DNA of 64,000 nt from Planctomycetota bacterium (GTDB lineage: Bacteria; Planctomycetota; UBA1135; GCA-002686595). The translations under genes were made by a program, and so were the position numbers. This document shows, in pieces, positions 9,195 through 18,498 of the stretch (position 1 is its first letter; each line of letters opens with the position of its first letter). The stretch is from positions 1 to 64,000 of the forward strand of contig JAJDEU010000052.1 of NCBI GenBank assembly GCA_029259635.1, read 5' to 3'. The notes beneath the pieces were generated by a model. The model was given only the letters and a program-made list of their open reading frames with translations. It was not told the DNA's origin and did not search any database.

Positions 9195-9859
9195 GATCCT
9201 TCTAAATTCTCGGAACGCAGCCAGAGCGCGTGCGGGTCAAAGCTGGCGCTCGCGAACAGGCTCAAGAGCACGCAACCCGTAAAAGTCCAAGCGGCGGGGC
9301 CGGGATGCACCGCGACCAGGTCGCCCATCTTCAGCCAGGCCACCACCACGGAGATCAGCATCACATCCAGCATGCCCCAACGCCCCGCGCGCTCGATCAT
9401 GCGATAGGTCGAAGCTCGGCGTCGGCGCGAAAAAAAAGTTCGCTTCGAAGTCAGCATCAAGATGCCGCTCAATTTCATGAGCGGAATGACGAGCGAACAC
9501 AAGAACACCACGAGCCCCACAGCCCACGCGCCCTCTTCGATCAATCCGATCGTCCCGCTCCAGATGCTCTTGTCTTGCAGATCTCCAAACCGCTCGACTC
9601 GCATAATGGGCAGGAACACCGCCACCGGGAACAAGATCAGAGCCGCCAGGGCATAGGCGCGAGCGCGAAGATTCGCTCGACCGCTCCGATCCGCCACCTT
9701 CAAGACCGAAGCGCAACGCCGACACTGCGCGACTTGGTGCGCCTCCATTTCGGGCACCCGGTGCACCATCCCGCAGCAGTGACAGGCGGAGAGGTGAGTC
9801 CCATCCAGTTCAGAGGGGGAGGAGGTCGCTGGGCCGGATTTCATGGGGGTGGCGATCAT
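9191..9859 (-). CDS. pqiA: PqiA-like integral membrane protein
   Basis: About 222 aa. The N-terminal domain has two Cys-pair knuckles (CHCCGMVH and CRRCASVL), as in the PqiA/YebS rubredoxin-like zinc ribbon. Four hydrophobic segments follow (roughly ALAALILFPVAVFLPIM, WAVGLVVFLCSLVIPLM, GMLDVMLISVVVAWL and TGCVLLSLFASASF). E. coli PqiA has two such modules; here there is one. It is the inner-membrane partner of PqiB. A longer open frame exists upstream, but I chose the ATG at 9859 because the codons before it run into the divergent gene and lack conserved sequence. This ATG lies in a 13-bp inverted repeat shared with the divergent gene. Confidence 0.85.
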   Translation of the reverse strand: MIATPMKSGPATSSPSELDGTHLSACHCCGMVHRVPEMEAHQVAQCRRCASVLKVADRSGRANLRARAYALAALILFPVAVFLPIMRVERFGDLQDKSIWSGTIGLIEEGAWAVGLVVFLCSLVIPLMKLSGILMLTSKRTFFSRRRRASTYRMIERAGRWGMLDVMLISVVVAWLKMGDLVAVHPGPAAWTFTGCVLLSLFASASFDPHALWLRSENLEGS

Positions 9860-9966
9860 ACGGAGTCGCGTCGTGTTTTCCGAAGGCGGCTTGGGTTGGG
9901 AGAAGCAGCCCCCCGCTTTCATTGCCGAGCCGAAATCGACGGATCGCACGGCCACTCCGTATGATC
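9854..9966. promoter_or_regulatory. Divergent intergenic region with inverted repeats covering both start codons
   Basis: GATCATACGGAGT at 9854-9866 is the exact reverse complement of ACTCCGTATGATC at 9954-9966, and 87 bases separate the arms. Each arm contains the start codon of one divergent gene (pqiA at 9859, the uracil-DNA glycosylase at 9961) with the same six bases before and three after the ATG. It could be a shared operator or a translational control site. It also supports both start choices. No regulator is identified. Confidence 0.55.
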
Positions 9967-10683
9967 CCCCGCATGTCGATGATTCGGATTGTTCGCGGAC
10001 TGTCTCGGGAGCTGGCGCCATTGCGGTTTGAGGAGCCCGTGACGCATGTCTACAACCCGCTGGTGTACGCGGCCCGCACGGGGGAAGACTATTTGAAGCG
10101 TTATGCGGGGCGGGGCGGGCGGACGCTGCTACTCGGAATGAATCCGGGGCCCTGGGGCATGGCGCAGACCGGCGTGCCTTTTGGCGAAGTTTCGATCGTC
10201 CGGGACTGGCTCGGCATTGCCGGCAAAGTGGACAAGCCGGCGGGCGAGCATCCGAAGCGCCAGATCGAGGGCTTCGAGTGTTCGCGGTCGGAGGTCAGCG
10301 GGCAGCGGCTCTGGAATTGGGCGCGCGACCGGTTTGGGACTGCCGACGCTTTCTTCGACGAGTTCTTTGTGTGGAACTTTTGCCCGCTGACCTTCATGGA
10401 GGAGAGTGGGCGCAACCGAACGCCGGATAAATTGCCGGCGGATGAGCGCGAGCCCTTGTTCGCCGCTTGCGATCTTGCGCTCCTGAAGACGGTGAAGTTT
10501 TTGGAGCCGTCGCTCGTCATCGGGATCGGAAAGTTCGCGGAGAAGCAGGCGCTTCGCGCGTTGTCGGAGCTCGAGGTTCCGATCGGCACGATTCTGCACC
10601 CGAGCCCGGCCAGCCCGATGGCGAATCGAGGCTGGGTCCAGCAGATCGAGCCTCAGCTCGAAGCGCTCGGTGTCTCGTTCTGA
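9961..10683 (+). CDS. SMUG1-type single-strand-selective uracil-DNA glycosylase
   Basis: A 240-aa member of uracil-DNA glycosylase family 3. Motif 1 is GMNPGPWGMAQTGVPFGEVS (residues 59-78), almost the animal SMUG1 sequence, with Asn61 at the catalytic position. Motif 2 is HPSPASP-x-ANRGW with His213. These enzymes remove uracil and 5-hydroxymethyluracil from DNA and start base-excision repair. The length is close to vertebrate SMUG1 (about 270 aa) without its N-terminal extension. Start candidates are ATG at 9961, 9973 and 9979. I chose 9961, which lies in the inverted repeat mirrored at the pqiA start. It is divergent from pqiA and convergent with the following gene. Confidence 0.93.
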   Translation: MIPRMSMIRIVRGLSRELAPLRFEEPVTHVYNPLVYAARTGEDYLKRYAGRGGRTLLLGMNPGPWGMAQTGVPFGEVSIVRDWLGIAGKVDKPAGEHPKRQIEGFECSRSEVSGQRLWNWARDRFGTADAFFDEFFVWNFCPLTFMEESGRNRTPDKLPADEREPLFAACDLALLKTVKFLEPSLVIGIGKFAEKQALRALSELEVPIGTILHPSPASPMANRGWVQQIEPQLEALGVSF

Positions 10684-10716
10684 AGACCCTGGCCCGGAGC
10701 GTCCCTTCGGTAGGTT

Positions 10717-12054
10717 TCAGAGCGTTTTCAACGCGGCGAGCAGTTCGTCGGGCGTGGCTCGGATGAGCTCTGCGGGGCCGCGGGTCCCGTCTTCTGCCAG
10801 CCACGCGCGAGCGGCCAGCCAAGCGACATAGTAGGCCGAGCGCGACGGGGTTTCGGGCAGGTTCGGCAGGGTGATGCCCAAGATGAGCCAGTGCTTCTGC
10901 ACCTCATCCTCGGTTGACGGAGCGTCGCGCAAGAAGGCTTGAATCAGACGCTTGCGGCCGGCTTCGGCGGCTTCGAACTCCTCGGCGGTCCAGAGCAATG
11001 CGTCGGCATCGGACAAGTCGTCGGTGAGTTGTTGCGACAGGACTGTTGCGACTCCCTCGGCCATGGCCCGGTCGACGAGGCGCGTTCCCTCGAGGTTCTG
11101 GAAGGAGTGGATGCTCTCGTGAACGATCGCGGCTTCGTAGTGAGCGCCGACGGCGAGGGCGGTCAGGTTGAACAGTATTTGTTTTCGCTGCGTCACCGCA
11201 TCGATGCCGAAGTTCTTGGCGTTCGAGGCGTCGGGCAGCCCGTACATCACGTAGAAGACCGGAGTCGAGTTGGGGGAGAGCTGGAGGGCTTCTTCGCACT
11301 TTCGATAAGCCGCGAGCACTTCTGCGGTGTGGTCGCGACCGGCGAACTTCATCCGCGCGCGCTCGATGGCATCGCGTTGCGCCAAGAGCTGCTCGGCATA
11401 GGGCAAGAGGTCCGTCGCGCCGAGCGCGCCGTACACGTGGGCGTATCCCACCAGTCCGCGCGCGAGTCGCAGTGCGCGTCCATCAGCGTTCTGAGGGGCG
11501 CTCTTCAGCAACCTGTCGTGATCCAGATCGAGCCGAATGACGCGGGGCTGCCCGAGCTCGAAGTGTCGCGCGTTCTGACCCGTCTCGACTTGCTCTCCAC
11601 CGCGCGTCAGGAGGTACTGACCAAACTTGATGTTGAGCGGGGTTTGGAAGTTTGCGAGCACGCCCTCTGCGTTCGCTCCACAGGTCAGAAAGAGAATGCC
11701 CGCTCCATCGGGATCCGTGTCGTAGGTGACGAAGCCCGTCCCCGCGGGTTGCGCCACTCCGCGAAAGTAGAGCGTGTCGTTCACGAAGGTGACATCGAAG
11801 TTCAAAGCGAGGTTGGCGACCAGCGGGTGATCTTGGGGCGAACCGACCACCATGCGGCTGGTCTCCGGTTCGCTGGTCGTCGAAGGCACAAGCCTCCAGT
11901 CGAGCCCGCGCAGATAGAGCCCGCCGATTTGCTCCCACTCCAGTGGACCGATCCTTTCGGAGCGACTGCGAACGAGCAGCCACTCGGTCGATGACGCAGG
12001 CGCGAGCGGCGCTCCTTCGTTGGCGAAGCAGGCGAGTAAGAGGAGCGCGATCAT
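10717..12054 (-). CDS. Exported HExxH protein, putative metallopeptidase
   Basis: A 445-aa protein with a short signal peptide (MIALLLLACFANEGAPLAPA; an LLACF lipobox-like stretch might even make it a lipoprotein). The zinc motif is HESIH (His312, Glu313, His316), and Glu333 in AEGVAT is at the right spacing for the third ligand of a gluzincin peptidase. The region before it (about residues 200-270) is helical and TPR-like. I do not recognise a named family. It could be an active protease, or a structural relative where the motif scaffolds another role. It lies 36 bases downstream of the dCTP deaminase gene on the same strand, so the two are probably co-transcribed. Confidence 0.65.
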   Translation of the reverse strand: MIALLLLACFANEGAPLAPASSTEWLLVRSRSERIGPLEWEQIGGLYLRGLDWRLVPSTTSEPETSRMVVGSPQDHPLVANLALNFDVTFVNDTLYFRGVAQPAGTGFVTYDTDPDGAGILFLTCGANAEGVLANFQTPLNIKFGQYLLTRGGEQVETGQNARHFELGQPRVIRLDLDHDRLLKSAPQNADGRALRLARGLVGYAHVYGALGATDLLPYAEQLLAQRDAIERARMKFAGRDHTAEVLAAYRKCEEALQLSPNSTPVFYVMYGLPDASNAKNFGIDAVTQRKQILFNLTALAVGAHYEAAIVHESIHSFQNLEGTRLVDRAMAEGVATVLSQQLTDDLSDADALLWTAEEFEAAEAGRKRLIQAFLRDAPSTEDEVQKHWLILGITLPNLPETPSRSAYYVAWLAARAWLAEDGTRGPAELIRATPDELLAALKTL

Positions 12055-12090
12055 TGGGGATTCAGTGGAGAGAGACTGGAGGCGGCGGCT

Positions 12091-13227
12091 CTAATGGGGA
12101 GCCGCCGACCGGAAAGTTCGAGCGAGCGTGAGGTCTTGTTGGCCATAGGACTCGCGTCCTTCGCCATATAGCTGGTCGGGCGGTTGACTGGTACGGAAGA
12201 ACTGCAGGCGAAAGAGCACTTGGCCTTCCTCGACCAAGAAGGGCACATCGTGGGCGCGCACCTCCAAGACCGCCGGGGTGCCGCCGGGCTGGTGGTCGTG
12301 AATGCCGAATCCCGAATCGAAGAAGCCCGCATAGTTGTTGCGCAGCTCGCCGATGCCGACGTCGACCGGCAGCATCTCCGCGGCGAGGTCGGCGGGAATG
12401 CGGATGCGCTCGCGGCTCGCCAATAAATAGAAGTGTCCCGGTTCCAAGAGCGCGTGGGGGGAGCCCGACGAGGAGCTCTCGGCGTGAATGGGCTCCCAAT
12501 ACTCTTCGGGATCGTGCGCGTCGCGCTCTCCGAATCGAACCGGCACCCCGGTTCGGCGCGCTCGCCATGCACAGGGTGTCCGGCCCTCGAGCCCGACGCG
12601 GAGCTCCAGCCCACCGCGCCCGTCGAAACGCACCGACTCGAGTGGCAGGGGGCCTTCGTCGTCGTGACAGAGCGGGTCGGCTCGATAGCGCTCGACCAAC
12701 TCTTCGTGCGTGAGCGCCGGCGTGCCTTTCGCGAAGCGCACCTGACACAGTCGATCGCCGCGGCGGACATGCATCGGAAAGGAGAGCGGAGCGATCTCGA
12801 GCCACGGGCTCCCGCTCCAGCCCCGCGGCGTCTCGTCGAAGCGCGGGAAGCCCGGGACGACGACGCGCGTGAAGAGATCGCAGCGCCCGGTGCTGCTGCG
12901 CGGATTGAAGCGCGCGTGGACATCGCTCGGCAGGTCGAACTCTTCTTCGAGAGTGGCGAGGTAGACGTGCCCCGGCAGCAGCACGACGCCTTCCTCGTCG
13001 AGGTCGATCCTCCGGACCGACAGATCCTCGAGGCGACTCTCGACCGACTGTCCTTCGGGCAGGAAGCCCGCACGAACCTCGTGCAGGATGCGTCCTAGGC
13101 GCAGATCCAAGCTGGCTGGCTGGACCTGCTCCGGCTTGATTTCGAGAGCGCCGGGCGCGCTCTGAATCCTGGAACCGATCCAGTCGCGGATTTGGCGATC
13201 GACGAGGATCGCATCTTTGAAGGCCAT
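12091..13227 (-). CDS. dcd: Double-length dCTP deaminase
   Basis: A 378-aa 2'-deoxycytidine 5'-triphosphate deaminase of the long family with two dUTPase-like halves. The first half has LLPGHVYLATLEEEF, FNPRSSTGR (the RSS nucleotide-binding motif) and SPWLEIAP, whose Glu matches the catalytic residue. The second half has LLEPGHFYLLASRER and NNYAGFFDSGFG, but no RSS motif. E. coli Dcd is a single 193-aa unit that trimerises; here one chain carries the two halves. The reaction is dCTP to dUTP plus ammonia, feeding dTMP synthesis. I trimmed the long frame to the ATG before AFKDAILVDRQI. It is divergent from sucC. Confidence 0.85.
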   Translation of the reverse strand: MAFKDAILVDRQIRDWIGSRIQSAPGALEIKPEQVQPASLDLRLGRILHEVRAGFLPEGQSVESRLEDLSVRRIDLDEEGVVLLPGHVYLATLEEEFDLPSDVHARFNPRSSTGRCDLFTRVVVPGFPRFDETPRGWSGSPWLEIAPLSFPMHVRRGDRLCQVRFAKGTPALTHEELVERYRADPLCHDDEGPLPLESVRFDGRGGLELRVGLEGRTPCAWRARRTGVPVRFGERDAHDPEEYWEPIHAESSSSGSPHALLEPGHFYLLASRERIRIPADLAAEMLPVDVGIGELRNNYAGFFDSGFGIHDHQPGGTPAVLEVRAHDVPFLVEEGQVLFRLQFFRTSQPPDQLYGEGRESYGQQDLTLARTFRSAAPH

Positions 13228-13515
13228 AGTGGTCGAGAGGTGGGGGCGACGGGCGCGCTCGGAGGGACAGTCTAGCCGCAGTGCTTGAGATCTAGACGCA
13301 CGGCGCCCGAATCCGTGTCGCCGCGAAGCGAACAATTTCGGTGCTCGGTATGTCCGCGGCGCCGAGAGTCGCATCTGTCGTGGTCGGTGGCGGGGTGGAG
13401 GGCTATACTCTTGCGCTCGAATTCAGAGGAGAGACGTGCCTGGCGACTGTCGCGGGGTTCACGGTGTGAGCTTTTTAAGCTCGCGAATGCGGAAGCGAAT
13501 TCGACCCGATCCCCC

Positions 13516-14679
13516 ATGAAGATTCACGAGTTTCAGGCCAAACAGGTCCTAGCGAAGTTCGGCGTCGCGGTCCCGAAGGGACGCGAGTGCACCACACCGG
13601 AACAAGCGGAAGCCGCTCACACCGAGCTCGGTACACCGGTCACGGTTGTCAAAGCGCAGATTCACGCCGGAGGCCGCGGGAAAGCGGGCGGCGTGAAGGT
13701 GGTGAAGAGTGCGGCCGAAGCGCGCGAAGCCGCGGCGGAGATCTTGGGCAAGACGCTCGTCACGCACCAAACCGGACCGGACGGCCAGCTTGTTCGACGG
13801 CTATGGGTCGAAGAGGGCAGCGACATCGATCGCGAGTTCTACATCGGCATTGCGATCGACCGCGAGCATCAGCAGCCGGTCATGATGGCGTCCTCCGAGG
13901 GCGGCATGGAGATCGAGCAGGTCGCCGAAGACTCGCCCGAAAAGATCCTGAAGGCAGCCTTCTCGCCGGCCGACGGCTTGGCCGAGGATGATGCGCGGCG
14001 TTTGGCCGAGGGCATTGGGCTTACCGGCGATCTGGTCGGTAAGGGCGCGGAGTTCATGATCAAGCTCTCCAAGGCCTTCGCCGAGCTCGACTGCTCCATC
14101 GCCGAGATCAACCCGCTCGTAACGACCAAAGGCGGCGACGTTCTGGCGCTCGACGCCAAGATCAACTTCGACGACAACGCGCTCTTCCGTCACAAGGAGC
14201 TGCTCGAACTGCGCGACTTGGACGAAGAGGATCCGAAGGAAATCGAAGCCGCGAAGTTCGACCTGTCCTACATCGCGCTCGACGGCAACATCGGTTGCAT
14301 GGTCAACGGCGCCGGACTCGCGATGGCGACGATGGACGTCATCAAGCTGCACGGCGGCGAGCCCGCGAACTTCCTCGACGTCGGCGGCGGCGCGACGAAG
14401 GAAAACGTGAAAGCGGCCTTCAAAATCCTGCTCTCGGACCCGAACGTGAAAGGCGTTCTGGTCAACATTTTTGGGGGCATCATGCGCTGCGATGTGATCG
14501 CCGAGGGCGTCTGCGCCGCCGTCGAAGAGATTGAGCTCAACGTTCCGCTGGTCGTGCGCCTCGAGGGCACGAACGTCGAGAAGGGCCGCGAGATCCTGAA
14601 CAATTCCGGACTGCCGCTGGTGAGCGCCGAAGACCTCGACGACGCCGCCGCCAAGATCTGCAAATCGCTGAACAGCTAA
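13516..14679 (+). CDS. sucC: Succinyl-CoA synthetase, ADP-forming, beta subunit
   Basis: 387 aa, close to the 388 aa of E. coli SucC. It starts [20 protein letters not shown] and has the ATP-grasp domain at about residues 9-235, with [14 protein letters not shown] (nucleotide binding) and [20 protein letters not shown] (metal-binding face). The C-terminal ligase domain includes [20 protein letters not shown] and [15 protein letters not shown]. With SucD it makes succinate and ATP from succinyl-CoA in the TCA cycle. The frame extends upstream, but the ATG at 13516 gives the canonical N terminus. sucD follows after 12 bases. A -10-like TATACT lies at 13404-13409 without a good -35. Confidence 0.97.
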   Translation: MKIHEFQAKQVLAKFGVAVPKGRECTTPEQAEAAHTELGTPVTVVKAQIHAGGRGKAGGVKVVKSAAEAREAAAEILGKTLVTHQTGPDGQLVRRLWVEEGSDIDREFYIGIAIDREHQQPVMMASSEGGMEIEQVAEDSPEKILKAAFSPADGLAEDDARRLAEGIGLTGDLVGKGAEFMIKLSKAFAELDCSIAEINPLVTTKGGDVLALDAKINFDDNALFRHKELLELRDLDEEDPKEIEAAKFDLSYIALDGNIGCMVNGAGLAMATMDVIKLHGGEPANFLDVGGGATKENVKAAFKILLSDPNVKGVLVNIFGGIMRCDVIAEGVCAAVEEIELNVPLVVRLEGTNVEKGREILNNSGLPLVSAEDLDDAAAKICKSLNS

Positions 14680-14691
14680 GAAGAGACCATC

Positions 14692-15588
14692 ATGAGCGTT
14701 TGGGTTAATTCAGATACAAAAGTCATTTGCCAGGGCTTCACAGGCAAGACCGGCACTTTTCACTCCGAGCAGGCGATCGCCTACGGAACGACGATGGTCG
14801 GCGGAGTGACGCCGAAGAAGGGCGGCACCGAGCACCTCGGTTTGCCTGTATTCAATACGGTTGTGGAAGCGCGCGAAGCGACCGGCGCCAATGCGTCGGT
14901 GATCTACGTGCCGCCGCCGTTCGCCGGCGCAGCCATCATCGAAGCGATCGACGCTGGCATTGAGCTGATCATCACGATCACCGAGGGCATCCCGGTGCTC
15001 GACATGGTGAAGGTCATGGATCGCATCAAGAGCTCGAGCTCGCGCCTGATCGGTCCGAACTGCCCCGGCATCATCACGCCCGGCGAGTGCAAGATCGGAA
15101 TCATGCCCGGCTACATTCACAACCCCGGTCGCGTGGGCATTGTCTCGCGCTCGGGCACGCTGACCTACGAGGCGGTCTGGCAGGTGACGAGTCGCGGACT
15201 CGGTCAGTCGACTTGCGTGGGTATCGGCGGCGATCCGATCAACGGCACCGACTTCATCGATTGCCTCCGGGCTTTCAATAACGACCCCGACACCGACGGC
15301 ATCGTCATGATCGGCGAGATCGGCGGAACGGCGGAAGAGCAAGCGGCCGAGTTCATCGAGTCCGAAGTGAAGAAGCCGGTCGTCTCGTTCATCGCCGGAG
15401 TCACCGCTCCTCCCGGTCGTCGCATGGGCCATGCCGGTGCGATCATTTCGGGTGGCAAGGGCACGGCGAGCGACAAGATCACCGCGCTGGAGAGAGCCGG
15501 TGCAACCGTAACCATGACGCCCGCCAATCTGGGCGAGCTAATGGAAGGGCGGCTGCGCGACGCCGGGCTTCTGGCCGAGTCCGTCTAG
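14692..15588 (+). CDS. sucD: Succinyl-CoA synthetase, alpha subunit
   Basis: 298 aa. The N-terminal CoA-binding Rossmann domain begins [20 protein letters not shown]. The central [20 protein letters not shown] and the phosphohistidine loop [18 protein letters not shown] (His247) are complete, so the enzyme should be active. During catalysis His247 carries the phosphate between succinyl-CoA and the nucleotide bound by SucC. It is slightly longer than the 289-aa E. coli protein. It forms an operon with sucC (12-base gap), and the methyltransferase gene downstream is only 35 bases away. Confidence 0.97.
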   Translation: MSVWVNSDTKVICQGFTGKTGTFHSEQAIAYGTTMVGGVTPKKGGTEHLGLPVFNTVVEAREATGANASVIYVPPPFAGAAIIEAIDAGIELIITITEGIPVLDMVKVMDRIKSSSSRLIGPNCPGIITPGECKIGIMPGYIHNPGRVGIVSRSGTLTYEAVWQVTSRGLGQSTCVGIGGDPINGTDFIDCLRAFNNDPDTDGIVMIGEIGGTAEEQAAEFIESEVKKPVVSFIAGVTAPPGRRMGHAGAIISGGKGTASDKITALERAGATVTMTPANLGELMEGRLRDAGLLAESV

Positions 15589-15623
15589 TCCGCGAGTCGA
15601 ATTGAGCAAGCCATGAGGATCGG

Positions 15624-16466
15624 GTGACAGGGACTCGAACTTGGAAACGCATCACCACGGCCGACGGGTCGTGGACGCTCGAACATCCCGAGCATGGCGA
15701 GGCGTGTCATTCGCGCTATGGCGCGTGGATGGAGGCGCGCGAGCGCTACTGCATTCCGTGCGAACTGAACGAGCTGGCGGGAGAGCGGGACGAGGTTCGC
15801 TTGCTCGACGTCGGTACTGGGCTGGGCTTGAACATCGCGGCGGCGCTGGAAGTCGCGGCCGCTCAAAACACTCCGCTTCGCGTCGTCACCTTGGAGCGTT
15901 CCCGCGACGTGCTGCTCACGGCGATCGAGATTGGCCTCGCCGATCCGAGCTTGGCTACGGAGGACTCGTCGAACGCGGCGGGGGAGCTGCACCGCGTCGT
16001 TTTGTCGACCATTGCCGATGCGCTGGGCAGCGAGGGGACCGAGGTGCCCTTTAGCGGTCGCCCCGACCTCGGCAGCCTGCGACTCCTGCTCGGCGATGCG
16101 CGCGACACGCTGCCCGCGCTCGCGCCGGATCAGAAATTCGACGTCTGTTTTCTCGATCCCTTCTCTCACCGCAAGGAGCCGGAGCTGTGGAGCCCGCCGT
16201 TCCTCGCCGAGGTCGCCGGGCGCTTGGCGGAGGACGGCCGGCTCTCGACCTACAGCGCTTCGGTTCGGGTCCGCGCGGGCCTAATTGCGGCGGGACTCAC
16301 GGTCGGTCTGGGGCCACGGGTCGCGAAAAAGGCCGCCGGTACGGTCGCCCAGCGCGGCGGGACGCTGCCCGTTTTCGAGCCGCGCATTGAGAAGCGCGTC
16401 CTGCGGGCGGCCGAAGAGCTAAGAAACGCCACAAATTCGCCGGATCAACCCACGTCGAGCACCTAA
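15624..16466 (+). CDS. mnmD: MnmD-like tRNA (mnm5s2U34) methyltransferase
   Basis: A 280-aa SAM-dependent methyltransferase of the MnmC N-domain/DUF752 family. Visible marks are TADGSWTLEHPEHGEACHS at the N terminus, the SAM-binding motif LLDVGTGLGLNIAAAL (about 59-75), LDPFSHRKEPELWSP (the DPFSP-like active loop) and STYSASVRVRAGLIAAGL. In E. coli the activity is fused to an FAD oxidase in MnmC. Here the methyltransferase stands alone, as in Gram-positive MnmD, so any oxidase would be encoded elsewhere. It completes the mnm5 group on wobble uridine-34. Start is GTG, with GAGG nearby. Confidence 0.82.
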   Translation: MTGTRTWKRITTADGSWTLEHPEHGEACHSRYGAWMEARERYCIPCELNELAGERDEVRLLDVGTGLGLNIAAALEVAAAQNTPLRVVTLERSRDVLLTAIEIGLADPSLATEDSSNAAGELHRVVLSTIADALGSEGTEVPFSGRPDLGSLRLLLGDARDTLPALAPDQKFDVCFLDPFSHRKEPELWSPPFLAEVAGRLAEDGRLSTYSASVRVRAGLIAAGLTVGLGPRVAKKAAGTVAQRGGTLPVFEPRIEKRVLRAAEELRNATNSPDQPTSST

Positions 16467-16550
16467 AGAGCGTACGTGCGAGCTTCCAAGCCAGGCATCG
16501 CCTAGAATGCACACAACTGTTTCCGGTCTTCTCGACACTAATTAATCGTC

Positions 16551-16757
16551 ATGTTGCACCTCGCTTTCTTCGGTCCCACCGAGCTCTGGATAATCGGCGG
16601 CATCGTCGTGGTTTTATTCGGCGCGAAGAAGTTGCCCGAACTCGCTCGCTCGATGGGATCGAGCGTTACTCAGTTCAAGAAGGGGCTCAAAGAGGAGCCG
16701 CCGCAACTGACCGAGCCCGAGGACGGCGGTCAGACGGATGGCGGCAGCAAGGACTGA
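16551..16757 (+). CDS. tatA: Sec-independent translocase TatA/E subunit
   Basis: 68 aa with the standard TatA layout: a short N terminus, a transmembrane helix (LWIIGGIVVVLFGAKKLPEL, about residues 12-31), the FG hinge, an amphipathic helix (LARSMGSSVTQFKKGLKEE) and an acidic tail ending PEDGGQTDGGSKD. TatA multimers form the pore that moves folded twin-arginine proteins across the membrane. No tatC or tatB is present nearby. mobA starts two bases after the stop codon, which may link Tat export with molybdenum-cofactor enzymes, typical Tat passengers. Confidence 0.93.
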   Translation: MLHLAFFGPTELWIIGGIVVVLFGAKKLPELARSMGSSVTQFKKGLKEEPPQLTEPEDGGQTDGGSKD

Positions 16758-16759
16758 GA

Positions 16760-17473
16760 GTGATCTCTCGCGATTGGGATCGTAAGGACCCTCGCTCATC
16801 GATGAGTTCGAGCAAGGAACAACAGCTTCGGGGGAAACGGGAAAGCCCGCTCTCGAGTGTGGATGGTGTCGTCTTTTGCGGAGGCGCGAGCCGTCGCATG
16901 GGCGCGGATAAAGCCGAGCTCGGAGCTCCGGGAAAGCCCGGCGTCACCCTGCTCGAGAATGCCATCGAGATCTTGGATGGCGTTGCCGACAACGTTCGGC
17001 TCGCGACGGGAGCGACGCCGCGTTACGAAAAACTGGGCAGAGCCTGTGTGCTGGATCGGGAGGCTGGTCTCGGGCCGCTCTCGGGATTGGCGGCGGCGCT
17101 CGAATGGACGGACGCGACTTATTTATGTGTCCTCGCCTGCGACATGCCGGGCGTGAGCGCAGAGCTCTTCGCAAAGTTGCTGAGACATGCTGAGGAGTCG
17201 AGCCTCGACGCTTGCCTGCTCGAGACTGCCGGGGGAGTCGAGCCTCTGTGCGCGGTCTATCGGGCGACTTGTCGAACGGCGGTTGAACAAGCGCTAAGCC
17301 GAGGCGATCGCCGCATGACGGCTTTTCACAGCGTCGACTTGCGCGTCGGAACCTTGCTGGCGGAACAAATTGCCGGGAGCGATGAGGTCGCGAAGAACCT
17401 GAACACTCGCGCGGATTACGCTCGAGTTCAGGAGCAAGCTGGACCGAGTACTAGGCCGGGGGAGTCGTCGTGA
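16760..17473 (+). CDS. mobA: Molybdenum cofactor guanylyltransferase MobA
   Basis: 237 aa. After a variable N terminus the nucleotidyltransferase signature GVVFCGGASRRMGADKAEL appears (about residues 36-54), followed by LGPLSGLAAALEW and ACDMPG, whose Asp binds the metal. MobA attaches GMP to molybdopterin to make the bis-MGD cofactor of many oxidoreductases. The frame opens with GTG at 16760, two bases after tatA. An in-frame ATG at 16802 (MSSSKEQQ) would remove 14 non-conserved residues and is equally possible. The stop overlaps the GTG start of the next gene (GTGA). Confidence 0.88.
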   Translation: MISRDWDRKDPRSSMSSSKEQQLRGKRESPLSSVDGVVFCGGASRRMGADKAELGAPGKPGVTLLENAIEILDGVADNVRLATGATPRYEKLGRACVLDREAGLGPLSGLAAALEWTDATYLCVLACDMPGVSAELFAKLLRHAEESSLDACLLETAGGVEPLCAVYRATCRTAVEQALSRGDRRMTAFHSVDLRVGTLLAEQIAGSDEVAKNLNTRADYARVQEQAGPSTRPGESS

Positions 17474-18456
17474 GCCGGTCGAAAGCTTTATTGGCTGAGA
17501 TTGTCGGGTCGGTCGCTGGCGGTTTGGGGAGTATGCAGGAGATTTTGGAGGCGGAGCTCCAGGATCCATCGGCCGCCGTGGCGGACATGTTGGATCACGT
17601 GGCGCGGTTCCGCGGTAAGCAATTGCGCGGTGCGCTCGTACTGCTCGTGGGAGAAGCCACCGGCAAGACGTCGGAAGAGCACCCCAAGGTGGCTGCGATC
17701 GTCGAGATGATTCACCTCGCGACGCTCGTCCACGATGACATTCTCGATGGCGCGGAGGTGCGCCGTCGCGTGGCCTGCGTCAACCAGCGCTGGAACAACC
17801 AAGTCGCCGTGTTGCTCGGCGACTATCTGTATTCGCGCGCGTTCGCGCTCTCGACCGAGCTCTCGTCAGGGCTGTGCAGCTCCCTGCTCTCTCGGACGAC
17901 CAAACAGATCTGCGTTGGCGAGATCGATCAGAGCACCCTGCGCTATGACTTCGAGATGACCCAGGAACGCTACGAGGGTGTCTGCGGCGCCAAGACGGCC
18001 AGCTTGTTTGCCGCGGCCTGCGAACTCGGAGCGCGCTATCCCGGTGGCAGTGAAGAGACCGGCGAGCTGATGCGGTCGGTTGGCTGGAACATGGGACTCG
18101 GCTTTCAGATCATCGATGACTACCTCGACTTGACCGGTTCTGAAGAGATCGCGGGCAAGACCGTTGGCGTGGATGTCGAGGACGGAAAAGTCACACTGCC
18201 TGTACTTCACGTCTACTCGGAAGCCTCTGATGCGGTGCGGGAACGCATTCGCGAAATCTACACACAACCCGAGCTCGAAAATCGCGCCGACGAACTGCGT
18301 CAGGCGGTCGACCTGGAAGCTGGACTGAAATACGCGCGGAAACGCGCCAACGAATTAATTGAGAATGCTCTGAGCTCGATGGCTGTTTTGCCGGAGAGCC
18401 AGGCACGCTCGTCGATTGAGTCGATCGGCGAGTTCTTTCTCGAGCGAAACTGGTAG
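17470..18456 (+). CDS. Trans-polyprenyl diphosphate synthase
   Basis: A 328-aa isoprenyl diphosphate synthase. The first Asp-rich motif is DDILD (Asp89, Asp90, Asp93) followed by Arg98/Arg99, and the second is DDYLD (Asp216, Asp217, Asp220). It condenses isopentenyl diphosphate onto an allylic diphosphate in the cytoplasm or at the membrane. Residues before the first motif are MIHLATLVHDD, with Ala and Leu at the chain-length positions. This favours a long-chain (octaprenyl/heptaprenyl, quinone side chain) product over a C15 product, but the chain length is inference. GTG start, overlapping the mobA stop by four bases. Confidence 0.9.
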   Translation: MSRSKALLAEIVGSVAGGLGSMQEILEAELQDPSAAVADMLDHVARFRGKQLRGALVLLVGEATGKTSEEHPKVAAIVEMIHLATLVHDDILDGAEVRRRVACVNQRWNNQVAVLLGDYLYSRAFALSTELSSGLCSSLLSRTTKQICVGEIDQSTLRYDFEMTQERYEGVCGAKTASLFAAACELGARYPGGSEETGELMRSVGWNMGLGFQIIDDYLDLTGSEEIAGKTVGVDVEDGKVTLPVLHVYSEASDAVRERIREIYTQPELENRADELRQAVDLEAGLKYARKRANELIENALSSMAVLPESQARSSIESIGEFFLERNW

Positions 18457-18498
18457 GGAAGGATCGCTTCACCTCGCGGGAAGCCACTGGGAAACTCC

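Noticed and set aside
13468..13482. Short palindrome GAGCTTTTTAAGCTC upstream of sucC
   Set aside because: Too short, with a three-base loop and no T-run in the right place; it is not a convincing terminator or riboswitch.
15624..15650. A tRNA T-arm-like sequence (GGGACTCGAAC)
   Set aside because: No acceptor, D-arm or anticodon arm can be folded around it, and it is the 5' end of the mnmD coding region.
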